Of a stretch of 64,000 bases of DNA, positions 31,357 through 41,910 are shown in pieces; the stretch's first letter is position 1; each line of letters starts with the position of its first letter. The translations under genes were made by a program, and so were the position numbers. This DNA is from Odiellus spinosus (taxonomy: Eukaryota > Arthropoda > Arachnida > Opiliones > Phalangiidae). Below the pieces are notes generated by a model. It did no database searches and was not told the origin of the DNA. It was given only the letters and a program-made list of their open reading frames with translations. The stretch is from assembly GCA_963920705.1 (NCBI GenBank), contig CAWUCO010000167.1, forward strand, positions 868,001 through 932,000, in the 5' to 3' direction.

Positions 31357-32672
31357 ATGGGGTCTGAAGGTATGATGTCTGAAGCCGACTTGTTCGTCAA
31401 ACCTGTTAGTTATTATAATGTTTTGGCTAGTAATGATATTGAATTAAAACCCGTCAATTCAATTACGGATGGAGGACCAATCGAATTTTTTGTCAGAACA
31501 CTATGTCAATTTATCAAAAACCAGATTAAACTTAACGTGAAATTATTCAAAAAAAAACACGACGAATAATTCTTGGGAAGATATGACGGCGGCGGTAGAC
31601 ACAGTTGGACCTGTGAATTTACTCTTATGGGCTTTATTTTCTCAAATAGAAGCAATGTTTAATGATACGCTAGTACAAACCGTTTATAATTTAGCCCCGT
31701 ATATCGCTTTTTCGAAACATTGTTAAATTACAGGAAAGATGCCAAAGAGACGCAATTAGATTTGGAAATGTTTTACAAAGATACCAAGATAAAACCCGAG
31801 GATATTTTTGAAGCGTCTAATCAAGGAATGAAACTGAGAAAAGAGCGCGTTGATCCATCGCAAGTATGTGAAATGATAGGGAAACTCCATCTGGACATTT
31901 GTAAAATGAATAAATTCCTCTTAAACAATGTAGATGTAAAATTTAAATTTATTAGATCAGGAAAGTCGTTTCCCATTATATCGCGAGAACCACCTCCGGT
32001 CCCGCCCGCGGTGGCCGCAGCCGCCATTCAATATAGATTCGTCATCACCGATGCTTCGCGCTACGTTTGGAAAATTAAGTTAAACCGAGACTTAATGTTA
32101 GCCCACGCCATGGTTTTGGAAAGAACACTCTGCGTCTACCCGATTAATCAGACTGTGGCAAAGAAAGAGGTAACACTAACACGACGAAAGAAAATGTCTT
32201 CTTGGGTAGAATCCCAAATAGAATTATAATTGCATTCGTAAAGACATCAGCCTTCAACGGAGATTTAACTGAAAATCCTTTTAATTTCGAGCACTTGGAT
32301 TTGACGTATTTAGCCGTTACGGCCGGAAATAAAAATTATCCCGATCAACCTTTTCAACCAAATTTTGCTGAAAAAAGCTATTGTCGCGAATACCAATCCC
32401 TGTTCAAGGCTTTAGATTTTTACGGTAAAAATAAAGGTAATGATACCTCGTACGAGGAATACCCCCAGGGCAATTGTTTAATGGCGTTGGATTTAACAGC
32501 AGAAGAGGGAGGTAGTGGCGAACATTTTTCTTTGGAAAAACACGATAGTTTACGCTTAACAATGAAATTTAAAATCCTGTAAAGCTCGGCAATCACAGTT
32601 ATCGTCTACGGTGAGTTTGAGAACCAAAAGTTGATAACGAAAGATCGAACCATTCTTTACAAATTAGAGTAA
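31357..32672 (+). pseudogene. Maverick major capsid protein, several breaks
   Basis: The start ATG is 31357. MCP motifs appear in order across three frames: SEADLFVKP and DGGPIEFFV; LLLWALFSQIEAMFNDTLV; CKMNKFLLNNVDVKFKF; ITDASRYVWKI; YPINQ; GRIPNR; YPDQPFQPNF; SLRLTMKF; and a C-terminal FENQKLITKDR. At least three frame changes (near 31490-31570, 31710 and 32170) and a stop after 32580 are visible. The stop at 32670-32672 is followed after 4 nt by the conserved small ORF. Confidence 0.82.
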
Positions 32673-32676
32673 GAGG

Positions 32677-32814
32677 ATGGACGAGTACGGTTTCTTCTCT
32701 CAACGAAAGGAACTAAACCTGGTGGTGACAGTTCGAAACAATCTTAGAGAAGTCGGATTTGTTCGATCCTGTTGGAATTTCCAAGAGGTGAAAAAAGCCT
32801 TAAAAGAAGTTTAA
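32677..32814 (+). CDS. Conserved 45-codon Maverick small ORF (MDEY protein), copy 2
   Basis: Same length as the copy 1 ORF (45 codons plus stop) and same spacing to MCP; the 24 bases spanning the MCP stop and this start are identical in both copies. The product keeps MDEY, RKELNLVVTVRNN and SCWNFQE. No known family is recognised. It is intact although the MCP ahead of it is heavily damaged. Confidence 0.6.
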   Translation: MDEYGFFSQRKELNLVVTVRNNLREVGFVRSCWNFQEVKKALKEV

Positions 32815-32857
32815 AAAGACCTTTTTGAATCATATCGCTGGCGGATCTCGCGTTACC

Positions 32858-33556
32858 ATGCCGCAAGAACATTTTCTCTCCGACAAACAGACGATTGGAA
32901 TAAGCGCTTCTGGCGATAGTTTATTTATTCAACGGAATGACGGCAAATCCGTTGTTCATCTACAACTCCCGGTCTGGGAAAATATTTGGAGCTTAAGAGA
33001 CGTTGTTAACGATTTCTTCGAAGACGTGTTACCACGCTTTCATACTCGATTAGCGGAGAACTTTCAACTCGAAGGGCATATTTCGGGAAGCGGAATGAAG
33101 TTTATTGATTTTCGTCAATATACCCCCGATGACACAAAATTCTGCGACTCCTGGTTTGCTACATCGAACGGATTTACCTTTAGAAAAGATACTTGGCTCA
33201 GACTGAATCAGCTGAAACCGGAACTGGATGAAGAACGTCAAATTCAAACTCAAATAACGAGAAAGAATGGTTTGAAAGATCTGATGGTCGACAAAATTGG
33301 TCATTATCTCTTCGAAGAAAAGGCTGGGAAGTTAGCCCAGGAATTTCCTTATCCTTACAACAGAAGTCTAGAATATGACAAAAGACGAGAGAAGGATTTG
33401 AACGAGGCCGTTCAAGCTTTAAAACGGGAAGATATCAGGTTTGAGTTGCTTGGTAAATACGGATCCGACAACACTGAAGAATGGTATATGGAAATAGTAA
33501 ATGATATTGTAGACTGGAAAAACCATGTTTTTTGCGATTGTGTTGGATTAAAATAA
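32858..33556 (+). CDS. Maverick PC4 (p15)-like protein, copy 2
   Basis: 232 residues. ATG 32858 is chosen because it aligns with the start of copy 1; the frame is open upstream. It keeps the PC4-like block (FIDFRQY, then GFTFRKDTWLRLNQL) and the N-terminal VFIQRND/FIQRND..LPVWENIWSLRD unit. It is intact, with an acidic C-terminal region ending HVFCDCVG. It likely binds single-stranded DNA if the PC4 assignment is right. Confidence 0.5.
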   Translation: MPQEHFLSDKQTIGISASGDSLFIQRNDGKSVVHLQLPVWENIWSLRDVVNDFFEDVLPRFHTRLAENFQLEGHISGSGMKFIDFRQYTPDDTKFCDSWFATSNGFTFRKDTWLRLNQLKPELDEERQIQTQITRKNGLKDLMVDKIGHYLFEEKAGKLAQEFPYPYNRSLEYDKRREKDLNEAVQALKREDIRFELLGKYGSDNTEEWYMEIVNDIVDWKNHVFCDCVGLK

Positions 33557-33560
33557 AAAA

Positions 33561-33567
33561 TATAAAA
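33561..33567 (+). promoter_or_regulatory. TATA-like box ahead of integrase, copy 2
   Basis: TATAAAA placed 40 nt before the integrase ATG, the same distance as in copy 1. Confidence 0.4.
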
Positions 33568-34170
33568 TAACCTATTTGATTGTTTGATGTCATTATTACA
33601 CATACTATGGTCACGAAACGCGTAGCTCAAGATCTGGCCCGGATATATTTCGATCCGCAACACCCCGCTAGTTTAAGGTCGTTAAAAAAACTGCAATCAG
33701 CTCTCCCTCGTGTTAAGACTCGAGACGTCATCACCTGGTCAAGGTCTCAACCAGCCTATACAAAACATAGAAATCGAAGAAAAAGGTTTCCGAGAAATAC
33801 AAGTTGGGAAACCAAAATATAACCTCCCCGACCCCGACGTTAAATTAACATAATCTAGCCTAACCCTACCTAAAATAAAAGATGAAAAGAAATGTAGAGT
33901 ATTGGAAGAGTAGAAGAAACAGCGTACATTTCTATCACACTTCTCTATTTCCCCATCTAGGTTACGGAGTATACGTATTTTCCCTTAACCTCAAGGATGC
34001 AAAAGAATGTCCTGCGTTACCCATAATTATATGCGGCAGGTCGTAGATTTCTTAATATACACACCAAATGAAATGTTCTACGTTACCCATAATTATATGC
34101 GGGAGGGCGTAGATTTGTTAATAGACACACCAAATTAAATGTTTATTTTCAAATTAAATATGTAGAATAC

Positions 34171-34420
34171 CGGAACCGGACATTTGGGCGCCGGACATTT
34201 GGGCGCCGCCACTTGGGCGCCGGACATTTGGACGCCGCCACTTGGGCGCCGGACATTTGGACGCCTGGACATTTGGACGCCGAGCCATTTGGGCGCCGGG
34301 ACATTTGGACGCCGTGCCATTTGGGCGCCGGGACATTTGGGCGCCTGGACATTTGGGCGCCGGGACATTTGGGCGCTGGGACATTTGGGCGCCTGGATAT
34401 TTAGGCACCGGAACATTTGA
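34171..34420 (+). repeat. 16-bp minisatellite array, left arm of fold-back element
   Basis: About 15 units of GGACATTTGGGCGCCG with variants (GACGCC, GCCATTTGGGCGCC). Reading frames across it in all phases are repeat artefacts. Confidence 0.9.
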
Positions 34421-34954
34421 GCCACATTTTAGATTAGGCTAAGCAAAGATTATAACCACTGAGCAGGGTTTTCTTTCGAATGGGATTCGGCCCAATGTCT
34501 CCCAATAATGTTTACCTCCCCGACTGAACTTTAGTTGAGTCAGTGAGGTTAAGTTTGGTAAGATTACGTTTTCGTCAGGGATATAATATTTTGGTTTCGA
34601 TTTTGTTAATAAACCATTTTGCCTGAAACGCAAAAATTGTTTAGAACCAAGAGGGTCAGAAGGACAATCGTTAATAATATCTTGTAATAATATATTTTTC
34701 GTAAGAAAAAAAATACAAATTATTAGACCAAACATTCTTAATTGACGTTTGAATTGTCTGTTTTTAAGCAGGATATTTCAATTAGATTAAACCGGTTCAA
34801 ACCGCCTTTCTTGTAACCTTTTAGGTAAGGTTAGGTTAGATAATTACACAAACTAGCCCGTTCATCCAACTAGATAATATCTTCGGCTAGCCCGTTAGTC
34901 TTGTAATATTTTAGGTTAGGTTAGGTTAGGTCGGAAATAAATACATTAGTTCCT

Positions 34955-35136
34955 AAATGTCGCGGCGTCCGAATGTCGCGGCGCCCGAATGTCGCGGCGC
35001 CCGAATGTCGCGGCGCCCGAATGTCTCGGCGCCCGAATGTCTCGGCGCCCAAATGTCCTTACAAACTGGGCGCCCAAAATGGCCAGCGCCTAATTTGCCG
35101 GCGCCTAATAGCCGGCGCCTGAATGTCGCGCGCCGG
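34955..35136 (-). repeat. 16-bp minisatellite array, right arm of fold-back element
   Basis: About ten units of CGGCGCCCGAATGTCG, the complement of the left-arm unit with a few fixed changes, becoming irregular towards the outer edge. Confidence 0.9.
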
Positions 35137-35845
35137 TAAAATACAAGTGCTTGTAATATAAATTAACACTTGAGCATAGGCTGTACTGTGTGATTATCTT
35201 TGATAATCCACCGATTTGATAAAGACGAAGGATTTAGTCGGGGATGGCATGGAAGACAAGGAATTAAAACGACGAAGATATGGTAACAAGATCCTCTTGG
35301 ACAAACCAAGAAATATTCGAGACTGAATGTTCCATTTACAACACATTGTCGGTAGATGATTGGCAATTACATCCGGTACAGTTTTCGTCTGAAATTCTTG
35401 TTTTGACGTGCTAATAGAGGACTATTACTGATATTTTTATCATACGAGAGATCCCAGTCATTGGAAGAATCCAAGGATGGAGCTGGTCGAGAGGTTATTT
35501 TCCAAACCGGGTGACAAGACGTTAGATTTCACTCCTATGATAAAAAATCTTAAAGACTGAAAGTAGACTAATTTCCATACCATTAGTATTTATACTTGAA
35601 TAGTTCCTTTTATGTTTAGAATAACGAGGCCTATGAAGAACTGTCGAGCTTTTACTGACTGTAGGTATCTCATATGTTGAGTCCGAAAACACTCACGGCT
35701 TGCATTTTTCAATTCTTCGTAGCCAGGCAGTGTCTTTCTGGTGATAAATGAAAGCCGTGTCGCTGCTCTGTTGACTTCAAATGGTGATGACATTCTGCGC
35801 TGGTTGATTTTCTCACTTAAGTCATTATAGCTCTCTTTCGTCTGG

Positions 35846-35894
35846 TCTCGTCTCGTCTCGTCTCGTCTCGTCGCGTCGCGTCGCGTCGCGTCTC
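35846..35894. repeat. TCTCG/TCGCG pentanucleotide microsatellite
   Basis: Runs of GTCTC then GTCGC repeat about nine times. The matching place in copy A has only one or two units, so it expanded in copy B. Confidence 0.85.
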
Positions 35895-36162
35895 CTGGTC
35901 TTCCAACGAAGTTCTCTGTACAAGGCTGGTTTTGATTATGAAAATAATCGGAAATGTTTCTTGGTTTTATAGTGGAGAAAAATGAAGCTAATTGTTTTTT
36001 TTCAACATCAGATGTCCATTTTTTATTCAAAATTTTTGTTTTTTAAACACGGGAAACCTATTGTACTTCTGTCGAAGGAGAGTTTTCACGACTATAGTTT
36101 TTCTTAATAGGTTTAACATTTTGTATCAATCCGCCTCAGCTTAAAATCTTATGTCGTTTCTA

Positions 36163-37446
36163 TCTTGGATGCCCGTGTAAACGTACCTTAATTTACATTC
36201 TTCAATCCACCCCAAGTTTGCAGCAAGCCTTAGCCTATACTGCCCGTTATACCTTTGCTTTTTGGACTAACTGATATATAAAAAAAGCTTAGCGTGTGCT
36301 GCCAACTCAAACTGGTATTAAACGGTCACATTTCTTTAAATTTTTTGACAAGGTGTAATGTTCTTACAGAGACATAATAGAATAAATAAGCCACATTTCT
36401 GAGTAATGCGATTTAAATTCAATAGCCTCAGTTTATTCGAGTACTCTACCCAAAACATCGTGAGAAAGAGGCCTCTTATCACCGAAATATAGGCGAGAAA
36501 CGATTGCCCACACAATCGAAGACGACACCACCGCGCGTATTTAGAGGGTTCATCACGCTCACGTAAACCACCCATTGGAGTAGTGCATCTATGAGTACCG
36601 AATCTGTAAATCTCGTTTAAATAGGCCGAGAAGAGATTTATTAAAGCTAAAAAACCAAATGATAAGAAAATCGTGCCTACTTTCTAATTACTGTGAATTT
36701 AATGGGATACTCATAATATAAAATAATTATATAATATAATGATATAATAAAATTAAAGGGCTGAAGAGGGCTACCTGAGTAGAAGAACCCATTGAATGTA
36801 GTTTTCAGTTATCGATAAAAAATACCATTAAAAATGGCTTATCTACTGTTTAATAAATTAAATTTTTGTTCATCAATTTAAAACTACATAAAAAAGTTCA
36901 GCTAGCTTTTTGTTTTAACCTTTTCGTAACCCATTCAGCCACCTTCCTCTCATATACCTTATCATTCTTTCATTATTGAAATCTTAGTTTAACCAAGAAT
37001 TCAATGGATATTTCTTATCATTCTACTGTTTAAGAAATAAGATGTTTCTTTACCATTTTGAAGCAATTAATAAAGCCCGGCTAAGCTTATGATTTCACCC
37101 TTTTGTAACCAATTCAGGCACCTTAATTTCTATTACTTCATGTATTTTATCAATATTCCATTATTTAAATCAGTGTTTAACTAAAGATACTCTCGTACCC
37201 GAAAGAAGTCCTATCAAATTTTGTCAAAGTACCTTTGTCTCTATTAATTCGAATTCAGTGGACGGTGGATCTTGGATACCCGTGTAAACGCACTTGTATT
37301 TAGATTCTTCAATCCACCCCAAGTTTGCAGCAAGACTAAGCCTATACTGCCCGTTATAACTTTGCTTTTTGGACTATGGAAAACAGCTTAGCGTTTGCTG
37401 CCAACTCAAGCTGGTATTAAACGGTTATATTTCTTTATATTTTTGA
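36163..37446. repeat. Direct duplication of about 185 bp within copy B
   Basis: 36163-36348 and 37267-37446 share CTTGGAT.CCCGTGTAAACG at the start, CAATCCACCCCAAGTTTGCAG, and a common end around GGTATTAAACGGT. Copy A has this block once (about 20570-20730). The 900 bp between the two has no counterpart in copy A and no recognised gene. Confidence 0.7.
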
Positions 37447-38020
37447 ACAATTTCTTAAATATCTTCTAAACTATCTCGAATTTTAAATTTATTTTTCAGC
37501 TTCGTTATTAATTAGACTCAGTTAAACAATATTATTGTTTTAAATTAATATTTAAATGTATTATACGCTTCAATTCACTAAAATATATCGTGGTATAAGG
37601 GCAAAATAGTTAGGGCATGGAAAAGGGGTATATATAGCTTTGCGGACCTTTATTCATCGAGCGAGTAGCCAAGAAGAGTTGGGACACCCCCCCCGTGTTA
37701 CCCTAGGCATTCGGTAACTGCATCACAAAGACCCGTAGAGGGAGGAGTTGAGTGGAAGGTTGATGTGGACTATATTAGTGAGGGACGCCTCGCTAATATG
37801 GCCCGCTGAGATCGGAAACTGGAGGTTGGACCTTAGTGTGGGGATGGTCGGAGGTGATTATAACAGTGGGAGACGTCCCATTGCGTATAATCGCATCGAG
37901 CTTCGACCGTAAAGTGGATGGTGGAAGGTGATAATATGCAATTGGAGACGTCCTGTTGCAAATCATTGCACGTAACTTGAAACTTATTGTGGCAGCCACG
38001 CTTAAAGGAGGTAATTCCCG

Positions 38021-38230
38021 TTAAACGGAATTGAACGATAAGCTGGTATGATAATGTCTCTAGACTTTTGGCTCCACGAGCTAGGTCACGTTAAACGGAA
38101 TTGAACGATAAGCTGGTATGATAATGTCTATAGACTTTTGGCTCCACGAGCTAGGTCACGTTAAACGGAATTGAACGATAAGCTGGCATGATAATGTCTC
38201 TAGACTTTTGGCTCCACGAGCTAGGTCACG
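38021..38230. repeat. 70-bp segment repeated three times
   Basis: TTAAACGGAATTGAACGATA starts at 38021, 38091 and 38161, each followed by the same 50 bp with one or two changes. Copy A has a single version (near 19750-19805). Confidence 0.9.
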
Positions 38231-38286
38231 TGATATCCGCTTACACAGGAAGTGACAGACACACACACAGATACGACCAGTGTTAA

Positions 38287-38320
38287 ACCTCCCCCTGAAC
38301 TAAAGTTCAGTCGGGGAGGT
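38287..38320. repeat. Terminal hairpin of copy B
   Basis: CCTCCCC, CTGAACT...AGTTCAG and GGGGAGG form the same near-perfect palindrome as at 19630-19663, in inverted orientation, directly at the element end. Confidence 0.75.
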
Positions 38321-39057
38321 AAAAACTTTTGTTAATACTAAAGACGAAATATTCCAAGCGGATCTGGTAGATCTACCCCAGTTGGCCAAATTCAACAATA
38401 GATATCGATATATTTTAACGGTTATTGACGTGCTATCGCGTTACGCTTGGGGCTAAACCACTCAAGAAAAAAACGGCTAACGAAATTATTCCGGCTCTCG
38501 AATCAATTTTTCGAGAACGAACTACTTTAAAGTTGAATACAGACGCGGGTACCGAATTTATTAATAAAGAAGTTCAAGCTTATTTAAAACGAAAAGGGAT
38601 CCTCTGGTACGCTAGTTATGGTAATATAAAATGTGGGATCATAGAACGTTAGAATAGAACTTTAAAAAGCCGAATGTTTCGACTTATGACCAAGAACCAG
38701 GATTATAATTACTCGAAACATTTAAAAAAATTGGTTGATGGTTACAATCAAACTGTCCATTCAACCATTGGGATGGCACCCAAAGATGTTACTATAAATA
38801 ACGAACATCTTGTCTGGAAAAGATTATACATGAATAGAAGCGTAAAAAAAAAGTCCCAAAGCTACGAGTCGGTGATTTGGTTAGAATAGCGGCTGATAAA
38901 GGGGTTTTTGCTAAAGGTTATACGGGGTACTGGAGAACGGAAATTTTCGTCATTAAAAAGTCTTATTTCGAGATGCACCTGCTTACGTCATACAAGACGA
39001 AAATGATGAAATAATTAAGGGTAGTTTTTACGAGCCAGAGCTTCAAAAAATCGAATT

Positions 39058-39522
39058 ACGAATACCGAAGATTTACAACGCTTTTTGCAATGCGATCCCC
39101 GTACTAGACCATTTTTTATCGGGGTTTACCCTCAAGATATTCTACCCAAGAAACCAGATTTTACGCCCTTTTGTTTCGTCATCAACTCGCAAACTTCGAC
39201 TGAAAGTGGATTGCATTGGATGGACGTCTACGTGGATAAAAATGATGACGGCATTTTCTTTTGTTCTTACGGGAAAGAACCGGATTTTTACGGATTAGAT
39301 TTGTAGAGATACGCCTCAAACTGGAAACACAATCTTACACAACTGCAGCCAACCAAATCTTTCTCCTGCGGCGGACACGTCATTTTTGTTCTGACAAACC
39401 TCTGCTCCGGAATTTCTTTCGAAGATATCCTTCAAGATATGTACAACAAGAATGACAAAACGTACAACGACGCTATAATTATGTTAAATATGCTTATACA
39501 TTTATGGAATCATAAAAATTAA
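39058..39522 (+). pseudogene. Maverick adenain-type protease, copy 2, disabled
   Basis: Homologous to 1521-2000. The start codon position reads ACG (39058-39060) instead of ATG. The His motif ESGLHWMDVYVD, the SYGKEP acidic residue and the Cys motif SCGGHVIFVL are all present, but a TAG at 39304-39306 lies between the His and Cys residues. Otherwise the frame is open to TAA 39522. Confidence 0.85.
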
Positions 39523-39551
39523 ACTTGTCTTGAATAAAAAAAAACATTTTA

Positions 39552-39941
39552 TTACTTTGTTATACGTTTATGGCAATAATTACAAAGACCACCGTAACCC
39601 GCGCCTAAAACAGAAGTTAAGACAAACAAGGCTGAATAATACAGCATTTTTACTTTTTTAAGATTAAATGATAATAGGGCTTTTACAAGAAAAATAATAA
39701 AGTGCAAAGAATTACACCAAATAAAAAAATATGCTCGATGAAACTGCGAATCGTGAAAATAAAGACGGACTAATCCCGGACATTCGCAACAGATTGAATT
39801 CCTATGCTTAAACTTGGTATATAAAAGGCAAAGTAACAAAATAGGTAAAAATAAAATGAACCAAAACGTTAAGTTCAAAAATATTACTATGCATAAAACC
39901 AGTTTAGCAAACTTTTTCGCGATAGAATAAATCATTGTCAT
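39552..39941 (-). CDS. Maverick multi-pass membrane protein, copy 2
   Basis: 129 residues from ATG 39941, placed directly after the TAA of the proline-rich gene. Hydrophobic segments at about residues 12-40, 70-90 and 98-115. The motif KHRNS followed by a CCEC cysteine cluster, and a C-terminal CNYCHKRI, are shared with copy 1. Intact. Function unknown. Confidence 0.65.
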   Translation of the reverse strand: MTMIYSIAKKFAKLVLCIVIFLNLTFWFILFLPILLLCLLYTKFKHRNSICCECPGLVRLYFHDSQFHRAYFFIWCNSLHFIIFLVKALLSFNLKKVKMLYYSALFVLTSVLGAGYGGLCNYCHKRITK

Positions 39942-40660
39942 TTACTCCCAAAGTAATGTTCCTTTACCCGATTGTTTAGTCTTTTTGGGATTTTTTCTCA
40001 TAGTCATTCGGGCTGGTACATCCTCATCATCGGCAGTATCAGGAGCATCTTTCAAAATAAGCGTACGACGGGCGTACCTTTGATGCTCTCGTTTCTCTTC
40101 TCGATTTTTCGCCAATAGTTTTTTAGCCACGCTGCTCGCGCTACGCTTGGGGGGCAGGTGAGCAACTTGTAGCGGAGGTAAAGAGGACGCCGCTTGCGAA
40201 GTCAAAAGATTCGATATCGCTTGTGACAAACGCTGGGTCTGACTGCTTGATGCTCCGGCTGATATCTGAGGTGGAGGGGTAGGAGTCCCTGATATAGAAG
40301 CGAGCGGTGTAGACGTACCAGTTGACGACAACGCTAAGGCGGGAGAAGTTTTAAAACTGGGAAACCAGCTCGGTGTAGGTGGAGGTCCGGGTGGAATTTG
40401 CGTCGGTCTTATCAATGGTGGCGCTGGTATTGATATTGGTGCCGTTAGACTGGCTGGAAAGTTCTGCACGTTGACGGAGGCAGGTTCTATTAAACTTTTC
40501 ATGGTCAAAAATTGTTGTAGAGTCGTCAAATAGTGTCGAAGTTTGTTTCGGGTGACATGTTCATTTTCAAAATCCTCTTTATTTCACGATCAAGAGCTGA
40601 GGCTTCTTTACCCGCTTCCGAGGAAAGAGCCGTTTCTGGTAACAAAACCATTCGCTTCAT
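39942..40660 (-). pseudogene. Maverick proline-rich protein, copy 2, frameshifted
   Basis: ATG 40660 overlaps the stop of the pX-like gene (ATGA), as in copy 1. The N-terminal acidic segment (KRMVLLPET, then ALDREIKRIL) runs to a 1-nt shift near 40535-40550. The rest is open in the next frame: TMKSLIE, a long Pro/Ser/Thr stretch, PPLQVAHLPP, a basic AKKLLAKNREEK part and an acidic DTADDEDVPARM tail. Confidence 0.65.
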
Positions 40661-41124
40661 CGTACCAGAGAAGAAATGGTTGAAATTAGGGTCGGTACCA
40701 GAGCACCGATTAAACCGGGCAACAGACCTCCAGCTTGTTTTATATACAATTTCCGATTCGTTTTGGTGGTCCCCCGTTTACTGCTTAATTGACGGACAAG
40801 ACCTCGGTGTTGTTTTAAGTATAACCGGGCTTCCTCAGGTATCCCAATGTTACCGCGTAACAAATTAAAAAACGTTTTGTTGATTGATTTAATTTGAGGG
40901 GCCTTGGCTCTTTTCAAAAACTGCTCTAGTTTTCCACCTCCTTTTTGACTAACGTTGACCAACCTCCGTAAGAAAGGCAAGTGTTTCTTCGGGGGATGAC
41001 GTTGTCTGGTAAATCAGGTTTGGGTCCTTAAAGCCCTCCGAGCGTTCCGTAATAAAACCTTTTTCAGCAATGATATTGGTTTTCGCTTGCTCCTCAATTG
41101 TCTTGAGGTACGTTTTCTCACCAT
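40657..41124 (-). pseudogene. Maverick pX-like core protein, copy 2, one stop
   Basis: The start ATG 41124 gives about 36 very basic residues (KRTSRQLRSKRKPISLLKK) before a TGA at 41016-41014. The same frame then continues through KKHLPFLRRLVN, GGGKLEQFLKRAK and the hydrophobic tail KQAGGLLPGLIGALVP to the stop at 40659-40657. It shows the N-terminal part that the window edge removes from copy 1. Basic body, Gly-Gly and hydrophobic tail resemble adenoviral pX. Confidence 0.6.
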
Positions 41125-41177
41125 TTTATTTAAATTCAAGATCCAAAATAACACTTTTATTGAAGAAAGAAGCTTAT

Positions 41178-41486
41178 TTATTTGTCATCGCAAACAATAA
41201 TCAAATTTCCTTCGTGAGGGAATAGGCTTATTCTTAAACGTAACTCGTCAGGCATATTTTGTTTTAAATCTATACACAAGTAAGAAAATGGATTAGCAGC
41301 CGTCACTAGATGAAAAGCTTTGGCCACGAGATTTTTGTTATGGGGAAATATTTGTCTACTCAAGTAGTTTGTTTCACTTCCATCGTGAGGATTTTTGAAA
41401 CATATGATATAAGAGGAATTAAGCCTAATTGTTCGGCTTTCTTTCCCTTGTCGAAATAGATTTTGAGTCAACAAAGCCACTGACAC
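41178..41486 (-). pseudogene. Maverick packaging ATPase (A32/FtsK-HerA type), C-terminal fragment
   Basis: About 102 residues. The block LTQNLFRQGKESRTIRLNS, then YIICFKNPHDGS, LSRQIFP and YLCIDLKQN.PDELRLR is the C-terminal part of the Maverick/adintovirus DNA-packaging ATPase as I know it. The Walker A and B motifs would be upstream (right), but at 41487 satellite sequence begins. The gene is therefore truncated at the array junction. Its position next to pX-like fits the Maverick gene order. Confidence 0.6.
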
Positions 41487-41664
41487 AAGCGTTTTTGCTT
41501 AATTTTAACCAATTTTATATTTGTCACATTTTGGCAATTTAGACGAAACCAAAGTCATTCGAAAGAGCAATTAATGGACAGTCTAAATAATAAGAGTTTT
41601 CAAAAATCCGTTGAAAAACAAGAAAAATATGGCCAATTCAAGAAATCATACAATATCAAAATAG

Positions 41665-41910
41665 TCAAATTTCAGATTTTAAAAATTCGCTTTTTGATAT
41701 TAAATGTTTTTTGAATTGTCCATATTTTCCATGTTTTACAACGGATTTTCCAAAACTCTTGTTTTTTAGATAGACCAATATTTGTTCTTTCGATAGGTGT
41801 TGATTTTGTCTAAATCGCTTAAAAATCAAATGTTTTGTGTCCATTTGAATCCAATAATCTTGGATTTTTAAGCGTTTTTGCTTAATTTTAACCAATTTTA
41901 TATTTGTCAC
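41665..41910 (-). other. Satellite minus-strand ORF, 81 codons (representative unit)
   Basis: Most units keep an 81-codon ORF starting MTNIKLVKIKQKRLK, with SKEQILDYLKNKSFGKSV in the middle and FLKSEI at the end. The product would be very basic. Variants differ by amino-acid changes (Asp/Tyr, Gln/Pro, Val/Glu, His/Tyr), and some units have shifts (near 55500) or early stops (51233, 53529). The pattern fits copying of a recent unit more than selection. A plus-strand ORF with SKEQLMDSLNNKSFQKSV exists in several units because the arms are inverted copies. Whether any is translated is unknown. Confidence 0.3.

Larger units (their letters stand above)
34171..35136. mobile_element. Fold-back element with minisatellite ends
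   Basis: Absent from copy A at the same place, so the insertion is defined by an empty site. The flanks are TAGAATAC (34163-34170) and TAAAATAC (35137-35144), an 8-bp target duplication with one change. Both ends are arrays of a 16-bp unit (GGACATTTGGGCGCCG) in opposite orientation. The middle 530 bp has CCTAACC-type runs and a decayed ACCTCCCC hairpin. An 8-bp duplication fits hAT-type mobilisation. No transposase is seen. Confidence 0.7.
33799..38321. mobile_element. Hairpin-ended nonautonomous transposon, copy B
   Basis: Inverted relative of copy A (19625-22033), inserted in the Maverick integrase. The coding flanks give the insertion point to within a base or two, and no target duplication is seen. 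Ends are ACAAGTTGGGAAACC on the left and a terminal palindrome plus GGGGAGGT on the right. It is 2 kb longer than copy A because of a fold-back insertion (34171-35136), an internal direct duplication (36163-37446) and a triplicated 70-bp segment (38021-38230). No protein gene of its own is recognised. Confidence 0.6.
33607..39057 (+). pseudogene. Maverick integrase, split by a 4.5-kb transposon
   Basis: The N-terminal part runs from ATG 33607 to about 33798 (YFDPQHPASLRSL, KHRNRR). After the transposon (33799-38321) the catalytic core resumes at 38322: first Asp in FQADLVDLP, second in LNTDAGTEF, Glu in the IIER motif near 38640. Further damage: an extra base near 38451, a TAG at 38650-38652 replacing a Trp codon, and shifts near 38850 and 38965. 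The C-terminal SH3-like part is still recognisable (RVGDLVRI, SFYEPELQKI). It is dead several times over. Confidence 0.85.
29483..41486. mobile_element. Maverick/Polinton element, copy 2, interrupted and right-truncated
   Basis: Same gene order as copy 1 but reversed and clearly diverged: penton, pVI-like, MCP, tiny ORF, PC4-like, integrase and protease rightward, then membrane protein, proline-rich, pX-like and ATPase leftward. A 4.5-kb transposon (33799-38321) lies in the integrase. The ATPase is cut at 41486 by the satellite array. Polymerase B would be expected beyond that point and is absent. The left end is disturbed by the copia insertion. Confidence 0.9.

Noticed and set aside
34184-34442. 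Overlapping ORFs on both strands with regular Trp/Gly/Pro repeats
   Set aside because: They are translations of the 16-bp minisatellite in different phases, not proteins.
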